From: Rhizobiales bacterium GAS188
GTDB lineage: Bacteria > Pseudomonadota > Alphaproteobacteria > Rhizobiales > Beijerinckiaceae
NCBI GenBank assembly: GCA_900104855.1
Contig: FNSS01000001.1
Span: 7,821,001-7,885,000 of the forward strand
Length of the DNA: 64,000 nucleotides
Reading direction: 5' to 3'
Below the pieces are notes generated by a model, which searched no databases, was not told where the DNA came from, and was given only the letters and a program-made list of their open reading frames with translations. Position numbers and translations under genes: made by a program. Shown here piece by piece: positions 36,280-44,825 of this stretch (position 1 is its first letter; every line of letters begins with the position of its first letter).

Positions 36280-36296
36280 CGCTTTGCTCCATCCCT

Positions 36297-37178
36297 TTAG
36301 CGTTGCAGCCTGCGCAGGAAGCCCAGAGCCAGCTCGTTGAACTGCTCTGGATGCTCGTGGAAAGGATGGTGGCCGGCCTCGTTGATCAGATGGAAGCTCG
36401 CATGCGGCTCGCGCGACGAGATGAGCTGGAAGAGCTCGATCGCCGCCTCCATCGTCGTCGTATGGTCGTTGTAGCCCCAGATGATCTGCGTCGGCCGGCC
36501 GAGCCCGGCGTCGGCGATCCGTTGCAGCGTCTCGCGCTTGAGCTTAGCGAGCTGCGGCAGGAACAGCTCGGCGCCAAGCCCTTCCACCGTCATCTTGCGC
36601 ACGGCTTCCTGATATTTGGGGAGCCTCAGAACTTCATAGCCCGCCTCGACCAGCTCGTCGCTGATGCTGCGCGGGTCAAAGGCGCAGTGCTCGAAGATCC
36701 AGCGCTGCGATTCACGCGTGCCGACCGGACAGGGACCGCCGGAGAGATGCACTTCGTTCAAGCCGACGCCCGGAGAGAGCGTGCCGGTGTTGACCAGCGT
36801 GCAGCTGCGGATGCGTTCGGGACAATCGAGCGTCAGCCGCGCGGCGAGCATCGCGCCGCGCGATTGGCCCATGATGTGGATCCCCGTCAGATCGAGTGTC
36901 CGCAGGAAGCCTGCGGCATGTGCGGCCACGGCCTGCATCCGGTAATCGTCGTTGCGCGGATTGTCGGTGTGGCCCTGGCCGAGCTTGTCGAAGGCAATCA
37001 CGCGGTATTCGCGTGCGAGCACATGGAAGTTGTCGCACCAGATCTCGACCGTGGAGGCCGAGTCGGGCGAGCCGAAATTACCTCCCGTCACGAGCAGGAT
37101 CGGCTCCCCCCGCCCCTTGTCGAAATAGCGGGTCCGGACGCCATCGATGTCCACCCATTTCGGCTCACCCAGCAGCAT
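36297..37178 (-). CDS. Alpha/beta hydrolase with intact Ser-Asp-His triad (paralogue)
   Basis: 293 residues. LLVTGGNFGS (oxyanion hole), MGQSRGAM with Ser106, WGYNDHTT (acid) and NEAGHHPFHEHPEQF (catalytic His). It shares GGNFG, the TLSPGVGxNEV stretch, WGxND and the C-terminal pattern with the hydrolase at 4830-5759, so the two are paralogues. Its neighbours are an MFS transporter upstream and the Asp-type hydrolase 17 bases downstream. It probably cleaves an ester or C-C bond of an oxygenated intermediate. Confidence 0.87.
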   Translation of the reverse strand: MLLGEPKWVDIDGVRTRYFDKGRGEPILLVTGGNFGSPDSASTVEIWCDNFHVLAREYRVIAFDKLGQGHTDNPRNDDYRMQAVAAHAAGFLRTLDLTGIHIMGQSRGAMLAARLTLDCPERIRSCTLVNTGTLSPGVGLNEVHLSGGPCPVGTRESQRWIFEHCAFDPRSISDELVEAGYEVLRLPKYQEAVRKMTVEGLGAELFLPQLAKLKRETLQRIADAGLGRPTQIIWGYNDHTTTMEAAIELFQLISSREPHASFHLINEAGHHPFHEHPEQFNELALGFLRRLQR

Positions 37179-37271
37179 ATTTCGTCTCCGCTTGCAGGCG
37201 CCCGTCTCGCGGCGGCGCGACCCGATCAGACGCCCGGCTAGGAGCGTCCCAAATGATGCCCTGCCGCCGCA

Positions 37272-38660
37272 TCAGGCTTGCCTCGGCTCGAGCGCAGGCG
37301 TCGCCGGAACGGCAACGAGCGCATCCTGCGTCAGTTCGAGCGGCTGTCCGGTACGATCAGGCAGTGGCCGCAGGGCGAGGAGGCCAAGAACGGCGCAACC
37401 GGCGACGTAATAGCCGGGCGCCAGCGAGTTCCCGGTCACGTAGATCAACCACGTGACGGTGAAGGGCGCGAAGGTGCCGAACAGGACGATCGAGCTCGTA
37501 TAGGCGATCGAGACGGCCGTGGAGCGAATGCGCGTCGGGAAGAGCTCTGAACCGAGTGCCGTCGAGGGGCTGGCATAGAGCGAGCCGATGACCGCCACCA
37601 GCATCTGCACGATCACCAGCGCCGCGAAGCTCTTTTGCGATTGCAGGAACTGGAAGGCGGGGATGATGCCGGCGGCCATCGCCAGGCCCGCGACATACAT
37701 GAGCGGCTTTCGCCCCACCTTATCGGCCAGGAGGCCGAAGAGCGGCATCGCAACCAGCACCACGGCCGAGCCGATCAGTGCCGATCCGAAGGCCTGGTCG
37801 AGAGGCAGGCCCAGCTCGCGATTGGCGTAGGTCGGCATGTAGTTCAGCATCACATAGGTGAAGGCGGTGGTGGGCACGATGGCGAGAGCGACCAGGATCA
37901 CCAGGCGAAGATTGGCGGCAAAGCCGTCGCCGCGCGCAGCCTGTCGCGGCGGACCGTCCTCGCGGCTCTTCTCGAAGGCGGGGGTCTCCGGCAATTGCGA
38001 GCGGATATAGAACCCGACCGGGCCGAGCAGCGCCCCGATCAGGAAGGGCAGCCGCCAGCCCCAGGCGTGCATGGCGGCCGGATCGAGAAGACGGCTCAAG
38101 GTGAGGCCGATCAGGGCAGAGAGTAGGCCGGCCGAGATGCTGCCGGCATTTACCCAGCTGATGTAGTAGGCACGGCTCCGAGCCGGCGCATGCTCGGCGA
38201 GAAAGGTCACGGCTCCACCGAGCTCCCCGCCCGCCGCAAAGCCTTGCACGAGGCGAAGCAGGATCACCAGGACGGGCGCCGCGATGCCGATGCTGTCATA
38301 GCTCGGCACCAGGCCGACGAGCCCCGTGGCCGCCGCCATCAGGAGGATGGTGAAGCTCAGCGCCGCCCGTCTGCCAGCGCGGTCGGCGTATCGGCCGATC
38401 AGGATGGCGCCGAGCGGCCGCGCGACGCCGCCGATGCCAAACACCGCGACCGTCAGGAGCAGCGACACGGCGGGATCCTTGCTCGGGAAGAACACCGGCG
38501 AGATCAGCACAGCGAAGACCGCAAACAAGGTGAAGTCGTAAAGCTCGAGCATATTGCCGATGAAGCTCGCCGCGATCAGCTTCACCTTCACGGCAAGGCT
38601 GTGCTCTTGCGATTCCTCTTTCGATCCCTCTTTCGATCTTTGGCCTTGAACTGCGGGCAT
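37272..38660 (-). CDS. MFS transporter, metabolite:H+ symporter (MHS) family
   Basis: 462 residues, twelve membrane segments. MHS marks are ASFIGNMLELYDFTLFAVF in helix 1, the loop GRYADRAGRRAAL between helices 2 and 3, and VQGFAAGGELGGAVTFLAEH in helix 5. The family includes ShiA, ProP and citrate or dicarboxylate carriers that import organic acids with protons. GGGAGAG precedes the ATG at 38660. The hydrophilic N-terminus has a short repeat (SKEGSKEES). It is the likely importer for the substrate of the LysR-linked operon. Confidence 0.9.
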   Translation of the reverse strand: MPAVQGQRSKEGSKEESQEHSLAVKVKLIAASFIGNMLELYDFTLFAVFAVLISPVFFPSKDPAVSLLLTVAVFGIGGVARPLGAILIGRYADRAGRRAALSFTILLMAAATGLVGLVPSYDSIGIAAPVLVILLRLVQGFAAGGELGGAVTFLAEHAPARSRAYYISWVNAGSISAGLLSALIGLTLSRLLDPAAMHAWGWRLPFLIGALLGPVGFYIRSQLPETPAFEKSREDGPPRQAARGDGFAANLRLVILVALAIVPTTAFTYVMLNYMPTYANRELGLPLDQAFGSALIGSAVVLVAMPLFGLLADKVGRKPLMYVAGLAMAAGIIPAFQFLQSQKSFAALVIVQMLVAVIGSLYASPSTALGSELFPTRIRSTAVSIAYTSSIVLFGTFAPFTVTWLIYVTGNSLAPGYYVAGCAVLGLLALRPLPDRTGQPLELTQDALVAVPATPALEPRQA

Positions 38661-38714
38661 GTCGCTCTCCCTGGCAACTTCGCTTCGCGCTAGTCTTGCT
38701 CTCCCGGCAGCTCG

Positions 38715-39752
38715 TCAGCCGACCGGGCTCATCTCCCCCGTCATCAATTCGTTGAGATTGAGATCATCCTGGCGGCGCTTTCCCGCTTCGATCTCCCCCA
38801 ACATCCACAAGAGGCGCGACAGCGTCGGGCAATCGAGGCGATGGGCGCGCCCGATATCGACCACGGGGCCGAGCTGAGCCGACACCTCCGTACGACGCCG
38901 GTGCACTGCGAGGTCGCGCCAGATGCCCGAATGCGTCTTGGCACCGTGTCGCGAGAATTCGACGAGCCGCTTCACGCCTTCCCGCGTCGCGTCCTCGGAC
39001 GCAGCCAGCGTGAATGCGGCCGGGTCATAGGCGTCGAAGGCGTGGGGATGTGCACCTTGGCGCGAAGCGATCGCGGCGATCTCGTCGCCCAACCGACGCC
39101 AGAGAGGGATAAGCTCGGGGCGGTTGAAGCAATCGATGATCGAGGCCTGCCCCACCGCATGAGCGGTCAGCATGGCGCCGAAGCCGAGCTTTCCCCAGAT
39201 CCAGGATTGGATATCGCTGCTAGCGGTAGCGGCCGGCTCGAAGTCGCGCAGCAGTGCGACGATCCTCGCCACCCTGTCGGTCTCGCGTCCGTCGAGCTCG
39301 CCGAGCGCCAGCGCGCCGCGTGCCCCGAACAGCACGTGCCCCGGCTTGATCCAATCCCCGGCGAAGTTGAAGGAGGCCGCGACCACTCGCCCCTTGCCAA
39401 GGACGTCCTCGGCGAGCCTCGCGCACAGCCCGTTCTGCATGGACACGACCGCGCCGTCCTCGGCGAGATGCGGCATCAGGGCCCGAGAGGCGGAGGCGGT
39501 GTCCTGGCCTTTGACGCAGAGCAGGATCAGCTCCCACCGCCCGGCCAGCTCCTGTGGCAGGAAGGCCGGCGCCGTCACGGTGAACTGGGCGACGGGACCG
39601 TCGACCGCAAGGCCGAGAGCCGGATCGCTTATGGCCGCGACATGCAAGGGCAGCACGTCGACGAAGGTCACCTCATGGCCGGCGCGCGCCAGAAAGGCTC
39701 CGACCGTGCCGCCGATGGCACCCGCCCCCCAGACCAGGATCTTCGTCGTCAT
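38715..39752 (-). CDS. 2-dehydropantoate 2-reductase (ketopantoate reductase/ApbA)-family oxidoreductase
   Basis: 345 residues. The N-terminal NADP loop is VWGAGAIGGTVGAFLARAG. The family lysine lies in SWIWGKLGFG, followed by the all-helical C-terminal domain. Paralogues outside pantothenate synthesis are common in catabolic operons and reduce or oxidise 2-oxo/2-hydroxy acids. It lies between the dioxygenase and the MFS gene on the same strand, so a catabolic role is more likely than vitamin synthesis. The ATG at 39752 is fixed by the conserved MTTKILVWGAG start. Confidence 0.85.
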   Translation of the reverse strand: MTTKILVWGAGAIGGTVGAFLARAGHEVTFVDVLPLHVAAISDPALGLAVDGPVAQFTVTAPAFLPQELAGRWELILLCVKGQDTASASRALMPHLAEDGAVVSMQNGLCARLAEDVLGKGRVVAASFNFAGDWIKPGHVLFGARGALALGELDGRETDRVARIVALLRDFEPAATASSDIQSWIWGKLGFGAMLTAHAVGQASIIDCFNRPELIPLWRRLGDEIAAIASRQGAHPHAFDAYDPAAFTLAASEDATREGVKRLVEFSRHGAKTHSGIWRDLAVHRRRTEVSAQLGPVVDIGRAHRLDCPTLSRLLWMLGEIEAGKRRQDDLNLNELMTGEMSPVG

Positions 39753-39808
39753 GCTTGTGCTCCCATGGCAGCGCAGCTTGCAGGCGAGGCAGGCGGCTCC
39801 CGATTCCC

Positions 39809-40618
39809 TCATATGGCCGAGGTGCGGCGCAGTGTGCGCGGTTCGCTCGACTGGAAGGGGAGCCTCGCATGGGCCAGCATCCGGTTGTCCCATACGAGGA
39901 GATCGCCGGTGCGCCAGCGATGCGTATAGGAGAGCTCGTCGCTGTCCTCGGCGATCTGCCACAGATGCTGCAGCAACTGCTCGCCCTCGGATTTGGAGAT
40001 GCCCTCATAGTCGACCGTAGTGATGCGCGCCGCCCAGACGGCCTTGCGTCCCGTTTCCGGATCCGTCCAGATGAGTGGCTGCCAAGCGCGCTGCGACTTC
40101 GCCGTCTCCTTGTTCGGATCCTGCTTGGCCGAGTAGTCGCCTTCGCCATAGCTGAAGAAATGCAGGCAGCGGATGTTCTCGGCCTTGCCGCGCAGCTCTT
40201 CGGGGATCTTGTCGAGAAGGGCGCTGACGTTGCGAAAGCGCGTGGCGCTTCCGGAGGCCGGCACCTCGATGGCATAGAGGATGCCGGCCTTGAGTGGCTT
40301 TTCGTAGAAGATCTGGTCGTGGTGGAACTCGATCTCGCCGATCGGCAGGACACCGTCCGGGCGGCTATTGGAAATGTAGTGGGCCTCCAGCCCCCTCGAG
40401 CCGTCATAGCTATTGCGGACCAGGAGATCGCCGAAGAGCTTGGAGAAGCGGACCTGCTCTTCCTCGGTCACGCCGTCTTGGCGCACGAGCAGCAGATGAT
40501 GATCGCGATAGGCCTGGCGTAGCTGCGCGGCCGTGTCCTCGTCGAAGGACTCGTGCAGATCGAGACCGATGATCTCGGCGCCCAGATGCGGTGAGAGGGG
40601 ACGTATCTCGAGAGCCAT
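39809..40618 (-). CDS. TauD/TfdA-family 2-oxoglutarate/Fe(II) dioxygenase
   Basis: 269 residues. The iron ligands are His and Asp in EFHHDQIFYE and the distal His in MLAHARLPF; the 2-oxoglutarate Arg is in PRTLRRTS. The N-terminal PLSPHLGAEIIGLDL is the TauD start. These enzymes oxygenate taurine, aryloxy-acids or similar small acids, often cleaving C-S or C-O bonds. GGAGG precedes the ATG at 40618. It is the first gene of the six-gene minus-strand operon, divergent from a LysR gene across a perfect palindrome. Confidence 0.88.
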   Translation of the reverse strand: MALEIRPLSPHLGAEIIGLDLHESFDEDTAAQLRQAYRDHHLLLVRQDGVTEEEQVRFSKLFGDLLVRNSYDGSRGLEAHYISNSRPDGVLPIGEIEFHHDQIFYEKPLKAGILYAIEVPASGSATRFRNVSALLDKIPEELRGKAENIRCLHFFSYGEGDYSAKQDPNKETAKSQRAWQPLIWTDPETGRKAVWAARITTVDYEGISKSEGEQLLQHLWQIAEDSDELSYTHRWRTGDLLVWDNRMLAHARLPFQSSEPRTLRRTSAI

Positions 40619-40716
40619 GCCTTCCTCCTTGTCTTGCGCGACGCTCGGCGCCGGCGTTGCGAGGAGATTAGGGGCGGAAGACCAGGAAGAAAATTCTACA
40701 TATTGTGTTGTCGACT

Positions 40717-40730
40717 TAACCGTACGGTTA
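40717..40730. promoter_or_regulatory. Perfect 14-bp palindrome between the dioxygenase operon and lysR, candidate operator
   Basis: TAACCGTACGGTTA reads the same on both strands and lies 99 bases upstream of the dioxygenase start and 40 bases upstream of the LysR start, in an AT-richer divergent intergenic region. Both arms are G/C-clamped and the ends match the T...A form of LysR boxes. It is the best candidate for the regulator's recognition site. Confidence 0.55.
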
Positions 40731-40769
40731 TAGCCTGGCACTCAGCGCGCGAGACTCCAGAGGATGGTG

Positions 40770-41813
40770 ATGACGGCTTCGGTAGCGGAGTTCCTGCAGC
40801 GACGCCTGAAGGTGCGGCATCTGCGCCTGATCCTCACTCTGCACGATGCCCGCAGCATCAGCGGGGCCGCCGAGCGCCTTTGCATCAGCCAGGCGGCGGT
40901 CTCGAAGGCCCGGGCGGAGATCGAGGATCTTCTGGGGATGCCGCTCTTCAACCGCAATGTCGGGCGTTGGGAACCGACCGCCATGGGCCAGCAGCTCATC
41001 GGCGCGGCGCGGCGGATCATGGCCGAGCTCGACTGCCTCAACAGCGAATTCCGGCTGATCAAGGACGGCCTGCTCGGCACCGTCACCGTCGGCACGCGGA
41101 CAACGGCCCTGCTGCCTTTCATCGCCCAGTCCACTGCCGCCTTCAAGCAGCTCTATCCGCATGTGACGATCAGCCTGGTCGACGGGCCGCTCTCGCGCCT
41201 TCTCGAGCAGATGAAGAAAGGCGAGGTCGACCTCGTGGTCGCCCCCTTGGGAGAGGCGCGCGACTCCGCTGGCTTCGCCAATATCGTGTTGCGGCGCGAG
41301 CGGCATGTCGTGATCGCCAGCCCCAATCATGAATTCGTCGGACGCGACGGCGTGACCTGGGCCCAGGCGGTACAGCAGCCCTGGTGCATGCCCCCTGTCG
41401 GCACGCGCACGCGCAGCCATCTGCACAGCTTCCTGGCGAGGAAAGCCCTGCCCTTCCCGTCGAACCTCGTCGAGGCGAACTCGCTGCTGATGATGATCGC
41501 CCTGATGCAGGAAACGCCGCTCTTGACACTGGTTCCGATGGGGATCGTCCCGCAGCTCAAGCGCCAGGAGCTCGCGCGTCTCCTGCCCTTGCCGGTGGAC
41601 GGGGCGCGCGACCCAGTGCATCTCGTCTGGCAGGACGGCCTGCCGCTGCCACCCGCGACCCGGTTGTTCCGCGACTTCCTGCTGGCGCAGATCCGTCGTT
41701 CCGCGAAGAATGGCGATGCGCCGGCGAATGGCGCAGCCGATGCGATGACGCGTTCGGGCGCCAGCGACAGGCGACGCGCCTCGACCGGCAAGCGTCTGGC
41801 GGTGCTGGAATAG
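40770..41813 (+). CDS. LysR-family transcriptional regulator
   Basis: 347 residues. N-terminal winged helix: LRLILTLHDARSISGAAERLCISQAAVSKARAEIE. The effector domain begins about residue 90 (LGTVTVGTRTTALLPF). The C-terminus has a ~35-residue Arg/Ser-rich extension of no known role. The ATG at 40770 follows GAGG by 6 bases; the ATG at 40764 overlaps it. It is divergent from the TauD-family operon, the classical layout for a LysR activator of that operon. Confidence 0.88.
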   Translation: MTASVAEFLQRRLKVRHLRLILTLHDARSISGAAERLCISQAAVSKARAEIEDLLGMPLFNRNVGRWEPTAMGQQLIGAARRIMAELDCLNSEFRLIKDGLLGTVTVGTRTTALLPFIAQSTAAFKQLYPHVTISLVDGPLSRLLEQMKKGEVDLVVAPLGEARDSAGFANIVLRRERHVVIASPNHEFVGRDGVTWAQAVQQPWCMPPVGTRTRSHLHSFLARKALPFPSNLVEANSLLMMIALMQETPLLTLVPMGIVPQLKRQELARLLPLPVDGARDPVHLVWQDGLPLPPATRLFRDFLLAQIRRSAKNGDAPANGAADAMTRSGASDRRRASTGKRLAVLE

Positions 41814-41892
41814 CAAGCGCCCGCAAGTTTGCCGATCTGGACTTGCGCACCTCCCCGCCTTGACGCGTGGGCGCGCCAGTCGGCGTGCAACC

Positions 41893-42609
41893 TCAGCCCG
41901 TGCCGAGGCCGTTCCTCTCGACGGAGGCACCGCGCAGGCGCGGCTCGAAGGCCTGCGAGCGTTCGAGCTTGCGCAACAGGATGAAGCCCGCAAAGCGCAC
42001 ATGCTCGCGCATCAGGTAGTCGGCACGCTCGGCATCGCGCATCTCGAGCGCCCCGAGGATGCGGCGATGGTCGTCATGCGAGCGGGCAATGACGCCGTAA
42101 TCCTCCCAGACGAAGACCCGGTCGGAGGCGAGCGGCACGTTGTGGCATTGGCGGATGAAGTCGCCGACGAAGGGATTGCCCGAGGATCGGATGATGCTCT
42201 CGTGGAAGTCGACATTCATGCGGCGATAGGGCGACAGATCAGCCGGGTCGAGCACGCCCTTGGCGAGAATGCGATCACCCTCCTCGATGCAGGCCCGCAA
42301 TTGGTCGAGCACCTCGCCCGGCAGGCCGCGCTGGGCACACAGGCTGCAGGCCAGTGCCTCGAGACGCGCCCGCACCTCGAAGGCGGCGCCGATCTCGGCC
42401 ACCGAGAAGGCGCGCACCGCATAGCCGCGATTGGGCTCGTAGACGAGCAGGCCCTGATTGGCCAGCTGCGCCAGGGCCTCGCGCAAGGGCGTGCGCGACA
42501 CGCCGAGCGATTCCGATAGTGGGACCTGCTGCAGCCGCGCGCCCGAGGAGATCTCGCCGGACAAGATGCGCTCGCGCAGGAGGGCGGTCACTTCCGAGGT
42601 GCTGGTCAC
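41893..42609 (-). CDS. GntR-family regulator (FadR subfamily, FCD domain)
   Basis: 238 residues. Winged helix: LSESLGVSRTPLREALAQLANQGLL. The C-terminal FCD ligand domain has the metal-type histidines NVDFHESIIRSSGN, RSHDDHRRIL and REHVRFAG. The GTG at 42609 with GAGGC upstream is preferred because the longer frame to 42669 runs through the operator region. It is divergent from the SDR/Liv operon, and an inverted repeat lies between them, so it is probably that operon's repressor. Confidence 0.87.
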   Translation of the reverse strand: MTSTSEVTALLRERILSGEISSGARLQQVPLSESLGVSRTPLREALAQLANQGLLVYEPNRGYAVRAFSVAEIGAAFEVRARLEALACSLCAQRGLPGEVLDQLRACIEEGDRILAKGVLDPADLSPYRRMNVDFHESIIRSSGNPFVGDFIRQCHNVPLASDRVFVWEDYGVIARSHDDHRRILGALEMRDAERADYLMREHVRFAGFILLRKLERSQAFEPRLRGASVERNGLGTG

Positions 42610-42633
42610 TTGTGCCTCATGCCTCAGCCTGTA

Positions 42634-42710
42634 GATTGGATAAATTATTGCCAAAAATCTCGCAAGCATGTTGACATAAGGCCGATCTGCTTTCTAGTTT
42701 GTATCCAATC
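42634..42710. promoter_or_regulatory. GntR/SDR divergent promoter with 9-bp inverted repeat
   Basis: GATTGGATA (42634-42642) and TATCCAATC (42702-42710) are exact inverted copies 59 bases apart. Between them a TTGACA (42671-42676) stands 17-18 bases before TAGTTT (42695-42700), a plausible sigma-70 promoter for the plus-strand operon. The right arm would cover the transcription start of that operon and the left arm lies near the GntR start, so looping or double repression is possible. Confidence 0.5.
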
Positions 42711-42734
42711 TTGAGAATCCACGGGAGGATGAGC

Positions 42735-43502
42735 GTGAGTCAGGAGGAGCGGCGCGTCGCCTTGGTCACGGGCGGCAGCGGCGGCATTGGCGGCGCGATC
42801 TGCAAGGCGCTCGCCGAAGACGGGCTGCGCATCGCAGTTCTGGATCGCGACGGCGATGCGGCGCAGAGCCTGGCCGCCAAGCTTCCTGGAGCGGGGCATG
42901 CCGGCTTCGCGGCCGACGTTGCGGACGAGGCCGAGGTCGGGCGCGTCTTCGCCGAGGTCGAGGACAGGCTCGGCCCGATCTCGGTCCTGGTGACCGGCGC
43001 CGGCGTCCTGATGCTGCGCCCCGACGGCTCACGCAATCTCGTCGCCGAGACCGGACTCGAGGAATGGCGCAGGACTCAGGACGTCAACGCCACCGGCACC
43101 TTCCTGTGCTGCCGCGAATATGTGCGCCGGCGGGGTGAAGAGACGCGCGGCGGCAGCATCGTCACCTTATCCTCGGTCGCGGCCCAGCTCGGCGGCTACC
43201 GCTCGAGCGCAGCCTATATCGCCAGCAAATCCGCCGTGCTCGGCCTGACCAAGGCGCTGGCGCGCGAACTTGCGCCACGCGGCATCACCGTCAATTCGGT
43301 GGCGCCGGGGCTGATCGATGCGCCGATGCTGCGCCTGTCGCTCCATCCTGGCGACGATGCCAAGGCGTCGGCGCAGATTCCGCTCGGACGGCTAGGCACA
43401 CCTGAGGATGTCGCGGGCGCCGTCCGCTTCCTCGTCTCGCCGAACGCCTCTTATGTCACCGGCGTCACGATCGACGTGAATGGCGGCTACCGGATGCAAT
43501 GA
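42735..43502 (+). CDS. SDR-family oxidoreductase, first gene of the second Liv operon
   Basis: 255 residues with TGGSGGIGGA, an LVTGAGV replacement of the usual NNAG, active-site Ser in TLSSVAAQ, YIASK and a C-terminal YVTGVTIDVNGGY. The GTG at 42735 is 6 bases after GGGAGG; the ATG at 42729 touches that site. It is followed 29 bases later by a Liv-type binding protein. It probably acts on an imported cyclic alcohol or ketone, together with the two other SDRs of this operon. Confidence 0.87.
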   Translation: MSQEERRVALVTGGSGGIGGAICKALAEDGLRIAVLDRDGDAAQSLAAKLPGAGHAGFAADVADEAEVGRVFAEVEDRLGPISVLVTGAGVLMLRPDGSRNLVAETGLEEWRRTQDVNATGTFLCCREYVRRRGEETRGGSIVTLSSVAAQLGGYRSSAAYIASKSAVLGLTKALARELAPRGITVNSVAPGLIDAPMLRLSLHPGDDAKASAQIPLGRLGTPEDVAGAVRFLVSPNASYVTGVTIDVNGGYRMQ

Positions 43503-43531
43503 CCATGACACAAAAAGGGAGAGGACAGCTC

Positions 43532-44752
43532 ATGCAGACGACAAGGCGCAAGCTTGCGGGAGGGATTGCGGCGGCCTGCCTCGCCGCCACATTCGCGGCG
43601 GGGGCGGCACGGGCGCAGGAGCCGGGCCTCACCGACACCACGATCAAGATCGGCATGTTCGCCCCGTTGTCCGGCCCCAACATGGCCTATGGCTTCGACG
43701 TCGCGAACGCCGCCAAGATGTACTACGACAAGATCAACAAGGAAGGCGGCATCAACGGCCGCAAGATCGAGGTCGTGCTCGAGGATGACCGTTGCGGCGC
43801 CAATGACCTCGTGGCCGCGGTCAAGAAGCTCGTCGAGCAGGACCAGGTCTTCCTTCTCAATGGCGGCTCCTGCTCGGCCGCGGTCGTGGCAGCCAAGGAT
43901 TATGTGGTGCGCGCCAAGGTGCCCTTGGTGATGCTCAACGCCTCGGGCGACGGCGCCCTCTATCCGCCGACCGACTACATCTTCGGCGCCTTCTCGATCT
44001 CGCAATATGCGGTCGGCGGCGCCATCGTCGATTTCGCCAGCAAGACCTTCGGCGCCAAGAAGATCGCCTATATCAACCATGACGACGCCTATGGGCTGTG
44101 GAATCTCGAGGGCTCCAAGGCTGATGCCGAGGCCAACAAGGTCGACCTCACGGTGGAATCGGTGAGCCCGACCATCAACGACGTCACGGCGCCCTTCCTC
44201 AAGCTGCGCGCCGCCAATCCCGACGTCATCGCCATCGTCACCTATGCGCGCCCGGCGGCGTTGCTGATCAAGAAGGCCTATGAGCTCGGCTACACCAAGC
44301 CGATCATCCTTTCGGTGACCGGCACCGCCAACCTGTCGCAGCTCGCCGAGAATGTCGGCGGCAAGGAGGCTTTGAAGAATTTCTACGTCCAGGACGTGCT
44401 CGCGGACTTGCCAGGCGGCCCCAAGATCAAATGGGTCTACGACATGTACAAGGCCGCTTACCCTGATCTCGCGGCCCAGCCCGACCACCCGCAGGCCTAT
44501 ATGCCTTATGGTATCCCGCCCGCCATGGCGATCGTCAATGCGCTGAAGCAGGCCGGCCCCAATCCGACCCGCGAGAAGGTGCTGGCGGCGCTGAAGACGG
44601 AGAACTTCGATTCCGGCGTCATGGCCGGCCCGGTCGTGTTCGGGCCGAATGAACGCGCCGCCAACAAATCGACGATCTTCATCAAGTTCGACGGTGCGAG
44701 CCAGACACTGCTTCCGGGCATCTTCACCAGCCGCTGGCAGTACAAGGGCTGA
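43532..44752 (+). CDS. Periplasmic substrate-binding protein of the second Liv-type importer
   Basis: 406 residues with a Sec signal peptide (TRRKLAGGIAAACLAATF, cleavage near ARAQ). The mature domain starts TDTTIKIGMFAPLSGPNMAY, Peripla_BP_6 type. GGGAGAGGACAG precedes the ATG at 43532; an earlier ATG at 43499 lies at the end of the SDR gene. Unlike the first system's receptor, this one lacks a twin-arginine motif. It feeds the permeases encoded next. Confidence 0.9.
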   Translation: MQTTRRKLAGGIAAACLAATFAAGAARAQEPGLTDTTIKIGMFAPLSGPNMAYGFDVANAAKMYYDKINKEGGINGRKIEVVLEDDRCGANDLVAAVKKLVEQDQVFLLNGGSCSAAVVAAKDYVVRAKVPLVMLNASGDGALYPPTDYIFGAFSISQYAVGGAIVDFASKTFGAKKIAYINHDDAYGLWNLEGSKADAEANKVDLTVESVSPTINDVTAPFLKLRAANPDVIAIVTYARPAALLIKKAYELGYTKPIILSVTGTANLSQLAENVGGKEALKNFYVQDVLADLPGGPKIKWVYDMYKAAYPDLAAQPDHPQAYMPYGIPPAMAIVNALKQAGPNPTREKVLAALKTENFDSGVMAGPVVFGPNERAANKSTIFIKFDGASQTLLPGIFTSRWQYKG

Positions 44753-44825
44753 GGTCGGACTTCAGGCGTCGGACGGACACCCTCCGACGCATCCGCCCCC
44801 CTAAGGAGCTGGAACAGACGCTCGC

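Noticed and set aside
38715-39752. Assigning panE (pantothenate synthesis) to the ketopantoate-reductase-like gene
   Set aside because: The operon context is catabolic and no other pan gene is near, so only the family is claimed.
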